NCBI GenBank assembly: GCA_027186245.1
Contig: CP114485.1
Span: 9,328,001-9,392,000 of the forward strand
Source of the DNA: Coriaria nepalensis
Lineage: Eukaryota; Streptophyta; Magnoliopsida; Cucurbitales; Coriariaceae
Reading direction: 5' to 3'
DNA: 64,000 nucleotides
Part shown: positions 38,671 to 50,689 of the stretch, piece by piece
Position numbering within the stretch: position 1 is the first letter of the stretch
Layout: each line of letters begins with the position of its first letter
Program-made: the position numbers and the translations under genes
The notes under the pieces: generated by a model
Database searches by the model: none
Told to the model about the DNA's origin: nothing
The model's input: only the letters and a program-made list of their open reading frames with translations

Positions 38671-39683
38671 GCATAGCATCGACCGTGGGGACGAGAATTA
38701 TTGAAAGTTTCAATAGGTTGAATCTAAATAATTGATTCTTATGGCTGATCTTAACATGGAACCAGGAAAGAAAAGTGGTAATAACACACAGACCAAATAA
38801 TTTAGGCGAGGAGAGCTCGCCATATCTTCGCCTCTAGGCTAAAGGGTCACATGATGCACATCAGGGATTGGAAGAGGGGTTGTGTTACTTCTGCCCGCAC
38901 GTGTTGCAGAGGGTAGCAGGGTAGATATAATCCAGGCCATTAAGAGGATACACAGAAGTATGACTGAGAGGATGAACTAGATAATGGAAAGATCTTTGGA
39001 TGAGCTTATGGCGACAGCCGTCACATGTGTTAGGGTTGAGGTGAGGGAAGAGGTCCTAGCTGAGAGATGGAAGGAGGGCACCCTCAATTTTGATGTAGAA
39101 CCCATTGGATATAAGGCTGAGGGAGAATAACATATCAAGGGAAGATGAAGCCCACTCGAGGGTAACCTCAGGCACATTGAGGGGGTGGTTGACTCTGAGG
39201 GACCAACTCGTGTCTAGGCTCCCATTGTTATCAGGTCGCATCAGGCCTAAGGCCTGCCCCTTAAAAGGGATAATGAGAAAGTGTTGAAGAAAAGGATCAA
39301 AGCCTTAGATGAAGAAGAGCACCAAGCTTGAGCAGGAATAAGAGAGCCCTTTCACACAGCATGTGATGAGTGTTGCTCTACCTAGAAAATTTAAGCCTCA
39401 TATTACGGATAAATATGATGGGAATCAAGATCCTCATGATCATGTTGAAGCTTACCTAACCAAGATGAGCTTGAACAGAAAAATGAGATGATCTGATGTG
39501 CCATGCTTTCCAGATGACCTTAAAGGGGTCAGCCATAGAGTGGTACTGAACCTTGACACTATGAGAGATTGATTCTTCCATTGTGCTGAAGACGCAATTT
39601 ATAGCCAACTTTGTGGGGTCTTGAACTACCAGGCTACCTGTCATTAGCCTATACACTTTAAAGCAACATTATAGAGAATCATT
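38671..39683 (+). pseudogene. Leader and 5' Gag part of the Tat-type gypsy element
   Basis: The plus strand at about 39385-39480 encodes KFKPHITDKYDGNQDPHDHV and EAYLTKMSLN, the Gag core of Tat-type gypsy elements. After that come degenerate pieces corresponding to the CRAFPxxLxGxAxxWF region, with stops (MIC/AFP positions read VPCFPDDLKGVSHRVV). Translation is broken repeatedly. The Gag is cut at 39684 by the inserted chromovirus. Confidence 0.7.
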
Positions 39684-39685
39684 TG

Positions 39686-39768
39686 TAACACCCTCCTACT
39701 AGTTATATAATATTTGAAATACTTTAAAGAAAATACCTAGCTGTACTGTATAACTAGTAGGAGTGTTA
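39686..39768. repeat. Inverted repeat at the LTR edge
   Basis: The left arm 39686-39707 (taacaccctcctactagttata) and the right arm 39749-39768 are complementary over 20 bases except for a 2-base insertion. The loop is about 41 bp. It lies exactly at the outer end of the chromovirus LTR. Confidence 0.85.
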
Positions 39769-40317
39769 CCAGTTTAATTGAAAACCATTCAATAAGAATG
39801 CATAATTATTTAAACTTTCTTAAAACTTTACTTCATTACAATCCCACATAACTAAAATATGTCAATACTAATATTATATATATATATATATATATACATA
39901 TGAACAATTGTATAATTATACTTATCCATAAGCATTATTGATAAAAAGAAACAATACTTTCATAAGCTTTCAAAATACATTATAAACTTTATTGTCTTCC
40001 CACAAGTCGGACCTATATATACTCTACACAAGGTTGACTATACTTCATTCACCTGACCTTGAAGCTAAGACGTTTATTTTCGCTTACCTACAACGCAAGT
40101 GACTACTATGAGCTAAAAAACTCAGTAAATAAAGCTTTTATCTCACAATACACAGTACAAATATTGATTTTATAGAACCATAAATTTTATTTAAATTATC
40201 ATGATTATGCGGTTCTAAATACTATTCATGTGGCATGTGTTATTTCTACTATTATGGGCCCCAAGATTGCTTCCACCAGTATTACTATACTCTATGGTCC
40301 TCTATGACTAATGTAAA

Positions 40318-40475
40318 TATGTGATCAGAGACTCCGCTCAGTTCGACCTGATCGTGATTAGTGACTTCACTCAGTCCAACCTAATGTAAAATACTACTAG
40401 GATCAGCGGCCTCTCTCGGGCTGCTCTGATCAAAATATCTACGGGATCAGCGACTTTGCTCATTCTGACCAGATG
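40318..40475. repeat. LTR-internal short repeats (GACT-CCGCTCAGTCC-type), copy 1
   Basis: Four or five imperfect units of about 30-50 bp contain gatcagxgactxcgctcagtxxgacctgat. The same block occurs at 44728-44915 in the second LTR copy. Confidence 0.75.
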
Positions 40476-42376
40476 TGGTAGTATCTCACTATAATGTTAT
40501 GCTCATGCATACCATATAATATACTTAATTCACTGAATATCATAACATTATTTCAATCTATCTTTGTATGCATCCATTGGTGCTTTTAAAACTTTTCAAG
40601 GAAAAGAAATAATCATGCATTTTATGCTCAATTCTCAACATGCTATATGAAATCCCAAAGCACCACATAACATATCCTTAACTCAATACTTCATCATTCA
40701 CATAACATGACATAAGCATACAAGACATGAAAACTACTTGTGTTGTAGGTGAGGCTTTACTTACCTAAAGTCTGGTTATTCTATAAGAGTCGTTTAGGAG
40801 TCATTCAGATCTTAGACCAGCTGTTCTCCTAACCTAGCATACATATAAACTTTATTAAAAAGTTTTATGTAAACTTTATTTAACTCATCTAAATTTACAT
40901 CTAATATTGTTCTTTAAATTTCATGCTTTTATGGTTGTGTTCTACAAATTATTTGTCTCATTTGTCAATCTCTATTGCTTGGGTCTTTTTATAGCACATC
41001 TATCCACAAGTCCTATACCTCCTGTAAACTTTGCAAATTGAAATATGCATATTTGATCTAATAAACCTCTATTGTTCTGAAATCGTTAAATCATGTATAT
41101 TTCTTCAACCAACATAAAAAATTATGAAACTTATTTCATTAGAAATATAACATTGTAAGCTTACATAGTTGATTTGGTACACTTTATTTCATTCAGTACA
41201 ACTCAAGTTATGCCTTTTCAAATCACTCATGTAACTACTCTGTTTCTGGGAAAACCTAAAGATTTACTTCAATTTTGAAATTACGCAAATAACTCTTGCC
41301 TTGATTAAATATTTGTATTTTTATATACATTTATAGATCTAGAAGTCTAGCTTATTATGGTTAAATATCATAATTTTCTATCATCATCTTCATAACCAAA
41401 AGTCTATTGAAACACCTGCTACTCACGGGTTCTATTATGACATCATATAGATTTCTAGGTCAACTTCACAAATTTTGTTTCTATAACTATACGACTCCTA
41501 TTATTTAGGGTGTTTCTAGATTTTCTGGAGATCTCTAAGAGTCTACTTTCTTAATATAATTTTTTTAATAATAATTTTAGGGTATACATAAGATTCCTAA
41601 AATTTAAACAAAGAAAGGTAGCTCAAAACGGATTTGTCAATAAATCTGAAAATGATAGCTTTTAGACACACCCTTAGGAGTTTCTTTGAAAACTTTATTT
41701 ACACCAAGAATTTCGGTATCTTCTTTGAAGGAGCTTTATTTATGGCGGAAAAGGAAGCGAAGAAGAAGAAGAAGTGAAGAGGGCTATGGTTTTGATAGGG
41801 AAATGAAGAAAATAATAATTTATTTACAAAAGAAAATTTTAGAACTCTCATGGTCACTTGACCAAGATATTTTCATTCATCCTTATCCATTGAATTTTTT
41901 TCCACCTCTTTTCTCAATGTTGGTTGGTCAGCATATTCTTGTTGGATCATATTTCATATTTTGGCCTATTAGGTTTTTATGGTTTTAGGCCATGTTTTTT
42001 TTTTATGCTATATTTTAGTCTAAGTTTTGGCCCACAATCCAAAATGGTTTTGGACCAATTTTATCCTTTTGGGCCATTTTGATATTAAAAATGAGTTTTG
42101 GCCCACTAGTTATGGGTTTTGTGTTAGATTTTTACGTTAGCGTTACATCAATGAATAAGATCATGATTTTGGTTTACCAAAATTAATTAAATTCATCCTC
42201 TAATTATTTAGGAAAATTTACTCAAAACTATTGTTGGTCCTGTAAGGTTTTTTATCTTATATCTTAACTTCTATAATGTGAAAACCTTACTTTTATAACA
42301 ACTTAAATATATCTCTTACATAATTCACACTACTATATTACTCTAATTAGGGAGTACACTTAAAATAGATATTACA

Positions 42377-44509
42377 AATTCCATCCCCCAAACAAATGTT
42401 TTGTCTTCGAAACTTAAAATAAATTTTGAAACTTAACTCCCATATCTTCTTCTTTTTCCCAAGTTACCTCTTCGGTTTTCTAACTTTTTCATAAAACTTT
42501 AACTAAATGAATAGTCATATTTCTTAATACTTTATCCTTCTATCTAACATTTATACCATTTTTCTTCATAGGACAAGTCAGTTCCAACTTCCACCGGTTC
42601 AGGCTGTAATATGTGAAAAGGATCGGGGATATACTTCATCAACATTGATACATGAAATACATTATGCATTTCTACTAAGTTCGGTGGCAATGCTAACCGA
42701 TGTGGTACTTTGCCTCGAAAGGTCCAATATATCGAGGGATTAATTTTCCTTTCTTCCTAAATTGCATTATGCTTTTCACAGGTGACACTTTTAGAAACAC
42801 TAGATCACCCACTTGAAATTCAAATGGCCTTCTCCTTTGGTCTTCATAACACTTTTGACGACTATGTGTGATTTTCATCATTTGTTGAACATTTTTAATT
42901 GCTTTTATTTTAGTAGCAACAAAGTCTGGATCTAGTAGCCTGGTTTCTTTTGCTTTGTGTTAATGTACCAGAGATCTACACTTTCTTCCATATAAGGCTT
43001 TATTTAAGACCATTTCTATCGTAGCCTTATAGGAGAATTATACTAATGGAAAAAAGTTACTCAATGAGCTTTGAAAATTTATCATACGGGCTCGCAACAT
43101 ATTCTTTAAAGTCTGGATGATTTTTTCTATTTGACCATCAGTTTGAGAATGAAAACCTGTAGAAAATTTCAACTTTGTCCTCATTGCCTTATGTAAAGTC
43201 TTCCAGAAGCTGTAAATCTTAACTCTTAATCTGAAATGATTGATATTGGCACTCTATGCAATCTTACTATCTCTTGGACATAAAGCTCTACAAGTCACTC
43301 TAAGGAGTACATAACTTTTATGGGTAAGAAGTGAGCAACTTTTGTGAGTTGAGCTATCACTACCAAAATTGAATCATACCCAAATTGGTAATCTAACTGT
43401 AAAATCCATGGCTAATTACTCCTATTTCAATTTAGGGTTTTCAATTAGTTACACCTATCCTGTAGGTCTCTGGTGCTCAATTTTGATTCTTTGACAAGTT
43501 AATCACTTATTTACAAAATTTACCACAACCTTTTTTAGAGCTATATATATTTTTGTTGTGCCATGATGTACTGAATAAGGTGTATTGTGACTTTCATATA
43601 GGGCTTCATATGGGGCCATTCCTATCATAGCCTTATTATTATTGTTATATGAGAATTCTTCTCATGGAAAAAAGTTACTTCATGAGCTTCGAAAATCTGT
43701 CACACATGCTCGTAACATATCCTCTAAATTATGGATAGTTCTTTTTGTTTGACCATCAGTTTGAGGATGAAAAAATGAAGAAAATTTCAACTTTGTCTCA
43801 TTGCCATATGTAAACTCTTTTAGAAAGTTGCTGTAAGTCTTGAGTCTTGATCTGAAATGATTGAGATCAACACTCCATGTAATTTTACTATCTCTTAGAT
43901 GTAAGACTTTATAAGTCGCTCTAAGGAGTATATAAATTTTACGGGTAGGACTTTTATGAGTCGATCTATCACTACTCAAATTGAATCATACCCTTTTGTA
44001 GGTTATGGTAATATGACTACAAAATCCATGACTATTTACTCCCATTTTTGTTTTGGAATTTCAATTAGTTATACCTCTCCTCCAGGTCTTTGGTACTGAG
44101 CTTTGATTCTTTGACAAATTAAAAACTTATTTACAAAATTTACCACATCATTTTTCATTCATGACCACCACAAATGCTCTTACAGATCTCTATACATTTT
44201 TGTGGCACCTGGATGTACCAAATAAGGCTATTGTGACTTTCACTTAGTACAAGGTTCTTCATCTCTTCATTGCTGGGAATGCACAGTCTTCCCCTAAAAC
44301 TAACGACTTCATTCTCAAAAATTTCAAAATCATACTGTTTTCCTTCAATTACTTCTTGTTTTATCCCTTTTATACCAACATCTACCTCTTATAGACCTTT
44401 AATATCTTCAAAGATTGTTAGTTAAATGGTCAAAACTGATAATTGTCTTGTTACTAGCTCTATCTTTACATTCCACTATTCCTTTCAAAGTGGATCTGGT
44501 AATACATGT
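42377..44509 (-). pseudogene. Chromovirus integrase and chromodomain remnant, partly duplicated
   Basis: Reading the minus strand from high to low coordinates: a pre-integrase segment (RGRLCIPSNEEMKNLVL at about 44280); an integrase core piece with FHPQTDGQTKRTIHNLEDML (about 43770); a second, shorter copy of the same region (about 43000-43590) with ALYGRKCRS; the integrase C-terminus RRRPFEFQVGDLVFLKVSP and RYIGPFE (42700-42880); and a chromodomain-type tail HNVFHVSMLMKYIPDP (about 42640). This order is diagnostic of Tekay/Del chromoviruses. Gag, protease and reverse transcriptase are missing, and stops are frequent. Confidence 0.8.
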
Positions 44510-46567
44510 AGTGCAGTAAGTAACTACGATGTGCTAAAAATCTCAGTAAGTAAAGCTTTTATCTCACAATGTTTTGTAGAAATATCGATTTTATAGAACC
44601 ATAAAATTTATTTTATGCGATTCTAAATACTATGCAGATGGCATGTCTTATTTTTATTACTGTGGGGCTCGAGGTTGCTGCCGCCAGCATTACTATACTA
44701 TATGGTCCTCTATGACTAGTATAAATATGTGATCAGTGACTTCGCTCAGTCTGGCTTGATCGTGATCAGTAACTTCGCTTAGTCCGGCCTCATCGTGATT
44801 AGTGACTCCGCTCAGTCCAACCTGGTGTAAAATATTGTTAGGACTAGGGACCTCTCTCAATATGCTCTAATCAAAATATCTCTAGGATCAGCGACTACGC
44901 TCAGTATGATCTGATCCGATAGCACCTCACTATAATGTTATGCTCATGCATGCCATGTAACATACTTAACTCACTGAATAACATAACATTATTTCAATAT
45001 GTCTTTGTATGCATCTATTGGTGCTTTCAAAACTTTTCAAGGGAAAGAAACAACCATGCTTTTTATGCTCATTTCTCAGCATGCTATATGAAATTCCAAA
45101 GCAACACATAATAGATCATTAACTCAACACTTCAACATGCATATCAATCTTATGATCATAAGCATATAGGATATCAAAACTATATTATAGTAGATGAGAC
45201 TTTACTTCCCAAAAGTCCAGTTATTCTGTTAGTCATTTAGGAGTCTTTAGAACCTAAACTAGCTATTATCTTAAGTGAGCATACATATAAAATTTACTTA
45301 GTAAGTTTTCTATATACTTTATTATTAATTAACTCATCAAAATTTACATCTAATATTGTTCTTTAAATTTCTTGCTTTCAAGGTTGTGTTCTAAAACTAG
45401 TTTCTCCAATTTTAGAATCCCTATTGCCTAGGTCTTTTTATGCCTTCTTATGGTACCTCTAACCACAAGTCCTATAGCTACTATAAAAGTTTTAAATTGA
45501 AATATGCATGTTATCAATGCTCAATTGTTCTGAAATCTTCTAATCATGTATATTTCTTCGACCAACATTCAATTTTTATCTATATCTTATGACATAGATA
45601 CTCAAAAATTCTGAAACTTACTTCATAGGAACGCTAACATTCTTAGCTTTCAAAATTGATATGATGCACTTCATTTCATTATGTACAACGTAAGTTATGG
45701 CTTTCCAAAATTGCTCATTTAACTATTATGTTTTGGGCAAACTTGAAGATTTACTTCATTTTTGAAATTACATAACTAATTCTTCCTTTGATCAAATATG
45801 TTGATTATTAAATAATTTTTTCAATCTAGAAGTCATGTTTATTCACATTAAATATCATAATTTTCTATCATCTTCTTTGCACCCAACAGTCTTTTAAAAC
45901 ACCTGCTACTAATAGTTTTTGTTATAACATCATAAAAATAACTAGGTCAAATTCACGAATGTTGTTTTTGGACCTATGCAACTTCTATTGAGGCATTTAA
46001 AACTTTCCAGAAAGCTCTAAGGGTCTCAATATAATTTTTTTTTATAATTTTGGGGTATACATAAGATTTCCAAAATTCGAACAAAGAAAGGTAACTGAAA
46101 TTGGATTTGTCAATAAATTTGGAAATGATAGCTTTTAGACATACTTTAAGGAGTTTCTTAGAAAACTTTATTTTTGACCAAGAATTTTGGTATCTTCTTT
46201 GAAGGAGTTTTATTTATGGTGGAAAATGAAGTGAAGAAGCAGATGAAGAGAAGAGAGCTACGGCTTTGGTAGGAAAATGTAGAAAATAATGATTTGTTTA
46301 TTAAAAACAAAATTCTAGAATTTCTATGGTCAAGTTGACCAAGATATTTTATATTCATCCTTATCCATTTCACTCTTTTTTTCACCTCTTTTCCACGTGT
46401 TGGTTGCAATCATGTGTTTGTTTAACCGTTTTTCATATTTTGGGCCTTTATTTTCCCATTAGGTTTTTATGGTCTTAGGTCGTGATAGTAGGAAATATAA
46501 ATTTTGGCCCACTATGCAAAATAGTTTTGGGCAAATTTTATCCTTTTGAGCCACTTTGGTATTAAAA
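44510..46567 (-). mobile_element. Second, truncated LTR copy of the chromovirus
   Basis: Aligns in direct orientation with 40092-42090 along its length: both share the ctcagtaaxtaaagcttttatctcacaat start, the short-repeat block and the ttxgggccxxtttxgatattaaaa end. Both termini are missing relative to the first copy. It would be the 5' LTR of the minus-strand element. Confidence 0.75.
44728..44915. repeat. LTR-internal short repeats, copy 2
   Basis: Imperfect units such as gatcagtgacttcgctcagt and gattagtgactccgctcagt, matching the block at 40318-40475. Period about 36-38 bp. Confidence 0.75.
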
Positions 46568-49500
46568 CATCATCCTCGAGCATCCACCCATGAAATTCCA
46601 TGCCTTTAGAGGAGAGGCTTCAACTAAGCATCTACCCATGAAATTCCATGCAGACAGAGAAGTATGAATGGTTAAGGGAAACTAAATGAAAGCCAAGGAA
46701 TGTTACTTAATGTCGCTGAAAGGAGGAGGGGTTGGACAAGCTCAGGGGGTTCACATCGTCGAGATTGAGAACTCTCCTCATGAAGAAGAGAAAAAAATGG
46801 CTAAGGATGACGTTAGAACAAAAGATGAAAAGAAGAGGAGAATTGGATTTTCTGTAGCTGACCTGGTCCAGCTCATCAAGTTTGAGGAAGGGAAGGAGCT
46901 ATTAGTGGGTGCAAACTTAGCTAAGGTTGAGCGCGGCCAGATGGTTCAATGTCTGAAGAGAAATCTTGACATGTTTTCCTAGGATACCTTTGAGCTGATG
47001 AGAATCAATGAGTGTAACTATACACTAGTTAGGGCTGAAACTAAGAGCCCAAGCTGTCAGGCAAAGAAGAAGGAAGTTCAACGAGGAAAGGAATTGGGCT
47101 ACAGCTATAGAGGTAAAGAAGTTGTTAGCCATAGGGGCTATCAAAGAGGTGCAGTATCTCAAGTGGCTATCAAATGCAGTCATGGTGTCTAAAGGAGGGG
47201 GAAAATTCTGCCTCCATGTTGATTTTAAGAATTTAAATGTCGCATTTCCTAAAAACAGTTATTCGTTGCCTAATGTATATCTAATGGTGGATGTAATGGT
47301 TGTTCATGAACTCCTCAACTTCATGGATGCATATTCAGGTTATTAAAGAAGACCCTCTTCATCACTGACAAAAGATTGTACTCCTATAAAGTCATGCCCT
47401 TTGGGTTGAAGAATGCTGGAGCAACATTCCAAAGGTTAGTTAACTTAATGTTCCAAGTTCAGTTGAGAAAAATGATGGAGGTATACATATATGGCATTCT
47501 CATAAAGAGTGTGCTGAAGAGGGACCACCATGAGCATTTGAGGGAAGCTTTCATAGTGATAAGGAAGTTTGGGATGAAGCTCAAACCAACAAAGTGTACT
47601 TTCAAGGTCAGCAAAGCCAAGTTCTTGAGATATATCGTCAAATGCTGAGGTATAGAGGTGAATTCAAAGAAGGTACAGACAATTCTTAATCCGAGTATCT
47701 CTTAAATCCAGAATGAGGTTGAAGCGTTGCAGGTAAAGATTACCATGCTGAGTCGGTTCATGAGCCACTCAGTTGACAAGTGTTTACCTTTGTTCAAATT
47801 CTTGAGAGTCCAAGTAAGTAAGGATGGATAGAAGAATGTGACAAGGATTTTGAGGAGATGAAGAGATACCTAACATCAGTCCCTCTACTGAGCAAACCAA
47901 AGGTAGGGGAGAATTTGAGCTTATACTTACTTAGCTATCAGCACAGTGGCTGTTAGTTCGGTATTGCTGAAAGAAGAAGAAAGAAGGCAGATTCCTATTT
48001 ATTACACTAGTAAGGTAGTGAGCGATGGAAAAGCATATACCATAATGTTGACATGTCTGCATTCACATTGGTAGTGGTGGTAAGTTGGATCCGTATTTCT
48101 AGGAACACCCAATAATGATAATCACCGATCACCCCCTTAGATAAGTTTTTCGGAACTTGGACACTTTAGGGAGATTACTCAAGTGGTTAATAGAGCAAGG
48201 AGCATAGAATATCTCATACAGATCAAGGGTGACAACCTTATCCGAGTTTGCAAAAGAAGAGGCTGATGGCCGGGGAAAAGTTTTGGACACAGAAAATGAG
48301 GTATCAACCTTATCCCCATTAGATCATCCATCCTAGACTCTCGAGGTGGGTGGTGCAGCTCATAAGAAGAGTTGTGGGGCTAGCCTCATCCTCACATTTA
48401 ATGAGAGTATGAAAACTAAATATGCCATGCGTTTCAATTTTAGGACCGCAACTAATGAAGTGGCGTATGAGGCACTGCTGATGGGATTGAAGTAGGCTAG
48501 AGAAGTGAGAGCTAAAAGGATCAGCATGAGGAGCGACTCCTAAGTTGTAGTCTCACAAATTGAAAGAGATTTCGAGGCTAAATCTGATAAGATGAGGGCT
48601 TATCAGAAAGAAGTGTAGATATTCCTAAACATAGTCTTGGGGTACCAGATACCGCACACCCTACGAAAAGACAATGCTAAAGTTGAGGCTGAAGCTCTAG
48701 CTAGACTAACATCTCCTCAAGCCTTATTACCAAAGAAGGTGTTGAGAACATTACTAGATATTTCTAGTATAAAGGAAGTGATAACTATTATAATTCTGGA
48801 AAAAAGAGGGTGGATGGAGCTGTTAGAAGATATTTGGTTGAAGCCGAACTTCCGGAAGATAAAGAGGAAGCAAGAAAGATTAGGGCATGAGCAACTAGAT
48901 GTGTGCTGATCATGGATGTATTATACGGAAGGGGGTTTTCAGGGCCACTCATGAGATGTATAGCTAAGGATGAAGTTAAACTCGTGTTGATAGATATGCA
49001 TGAGAGAGTGTATAAAAGTCATTCTGGTGGGTAAACATCTTTGTAGAAGTTGCTAAGACAAGGGTAGTGGTGGCCCACCAAGAAGAAGAATGTTGAGCGT
49101 TATATTGGTGGTTGCATCAAATGCCAAATACATGCTAATGTGTCGAGGAACCTTATTGTCCTACTAATGTCCATCACTAGAGCCTAGCCATTCACTCAAT
49201 GGGAGATAGACATGATCGGTCCCTTGACCCAGTCTCCTAAGTAAAAGAGATATGTCATTATGGCGATAAATTACATCACCAAATGGATAGAAGCTAAAAC
49301 CCTGACTAAGATCATTGAAGGAGCCACCACCAGGTTTGCTTGCTGGTAGCTAGTATGCCAATTTAACTTCCCTGATAATCTGATTAAAGACAATAGGTGT
49401 TAGTTCAAAAACAAAAAGTTCAAGGAGTTTTGTGCTCAGTAGAAGATTAAGTATCTGTAATCATCTCTAGCTCATCCTTAGGCGAATGGCCAATTTGAAG

Positions 49501-50010
49501 TAGCAGATAAAGTGACTAAAAAGCTACTAAAAATTAAGCATGAAGAGTATAAGGAAAGTTGAGTGGATGAGCTACACTATGCCCTCTAGGCCATCGAAAC
49601 AACTCTTCAGTTAGCAATAGGGAGACCCCCTTCAGCGTCACTTACGGGTCGAAAAACATAATACCAATGGATGTCAGCTACCAAATTTCGGAAGGTTACT
49701 CTTTGGTGAGGGGAATTCCCAAATGCTGAGAGAAGCCCTACACTTGCTTTAGGAAAATAAGGAGGAACCAAGGATAAGGAAAGAAGCGCTTAAGAGGAGA
49801 GTAGAGTGCTACTATGACAAGGAGATAGTCTCGAGGCTTATCGGGTGATCCTCACTAAGTGCAAAGAGCCTCTCAGGGGTAACTTGAAAGAACCTTACAC
49901 TCTCATAGTTGAGGCCAGACTAGGAACATACAGGTTAAGGAATCAAGCAGGCAAGGAGTTAGGACATCCATGGAAGGCTCAAGACCTGAGGGTCTATCAT
50001 AAGTAAGAGT
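46568..50010 (+). pseudogene. Pol region of the Tat-type gypsy element, decayed
   Basis: Order on the plus strand: protease-to-RT spacer with AKECYLMSLKG (46690); reverse transcriptase with EEVKKLLAIGAIKEVQY-type and KFCLHVDFKNLN blocks (47110-47240) and YKVMPFGLKNAGATFQRLVN (47380-47440); RNase H remnants; a second, archaeal-type RNase H with EALLMGLK and IPHTLRKDNAKVEAEALARL (48440-48710); and integrase with WWPTKKKNVERYIGGCIKC (49060) and IDMIGPLTQSP (49210). The extra RNase H is characteristic of the Tat lineage. The RT YxDD motif region reads VYIYGILI, so the catalytic aspartates are lost. Stops are numerous and the copy is inactive. Confidence 0.82.
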
Positions 50011-50164
50011 GATGACAACTAAATTTTAGTTCATATAGGTCTATCATTTAATCATTTTAATTTTTTTTTGTAGCAAGGAATAATGCCCTTGTTCAGGATT
50101 TTGAATAAAGGTATAGTTATGGCCACATTTAATAAATGAAGCTTCACCTTATAGCAATCTCCCT

Positions 50165-50640
50165 TAGTTCTCTAAAGTCGAGTGCTCGCTAGAGGCTCAA
50201 TAGTCTGTAACTTGTGTGCTTATTTGAGACACAAGGGTCTCTAAAGCTGAGCACCCGCCAGTGGCTCAACAAGCTATAACTTGTATATTTGGCACATATG
50301 GGTCTCTAAAGCTGAGCATCCGCCAGAGACTTAGCAAGCCGTAACTTGTGTGCTTATTTGGCACAGAGGGATCTCTAAAACTGAGTACCCACTAGTGGTT
50401 TAGTAAGCCGTAACTTGTGTGCTTATTTGGTGCATAGGGGTCTCTAAAGCTAAGAATCTACTAAGAGCTCAGCGTGCCATAATCTATATGCTTATTTGGC
50501 ACACAAAGACCACTGAAGCTAAGCACCTGCTAGGGGCTCAGCAAGTCGTAAATTGTGTGCTTCGGAACACAAATACTTCTAGAGCTAAGGGCCCGTTGAA
50601 TGAGCTCAGAAGACCAGTGATGATGTGTCACATAAATTAT
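50165..50640. repeat. Tandem array, about 69-bp unit, seven copies
   Basis: Anchors tctaaag(c) occur at 50171, 50240, 50305, 50374, 50443, 50512 (changed to actgaag) and 50578, spaced 65-69 bp. Each unit contains tctctaaagctgagcaccc, gccagxggctcagcaagccgt and aacttgtgtgcttatttggc. It lies just after the integrase of the Tat-type element, where Ogre/Retand-like elements are known to carry tandem repeats. Confidence 0.93.
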
Positions 50641-50689
50641 TGAAAAGCCGACTATAATCATATACCCACCTTCTCAAAGGGAATAATGG

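Larger units (their letters stand above)
39684..42376 (-). mobile_element. Chromovirus (Tekay/Del-type gypsy) 3' LTR, minus strand
   Basis: Bounded by tgtaacacc at 39684 and attaca at 42376. On the minus strand the sequence just before 42376 is a polypurine stretch (gggggatggaatt) followed by TGTAATATC, as at the start of the 3' LTR of Tekay-type elements. The segment 40092-42090 is repeated in the same orientation at 44510-46567. The LTR is unusually long, about 2.7 kb. An internal gttaca…tcaat at 42143-42152 is an alternative right end. An open reading frame at 41686-41988 within it is not assigned. Confidence 0.6.
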
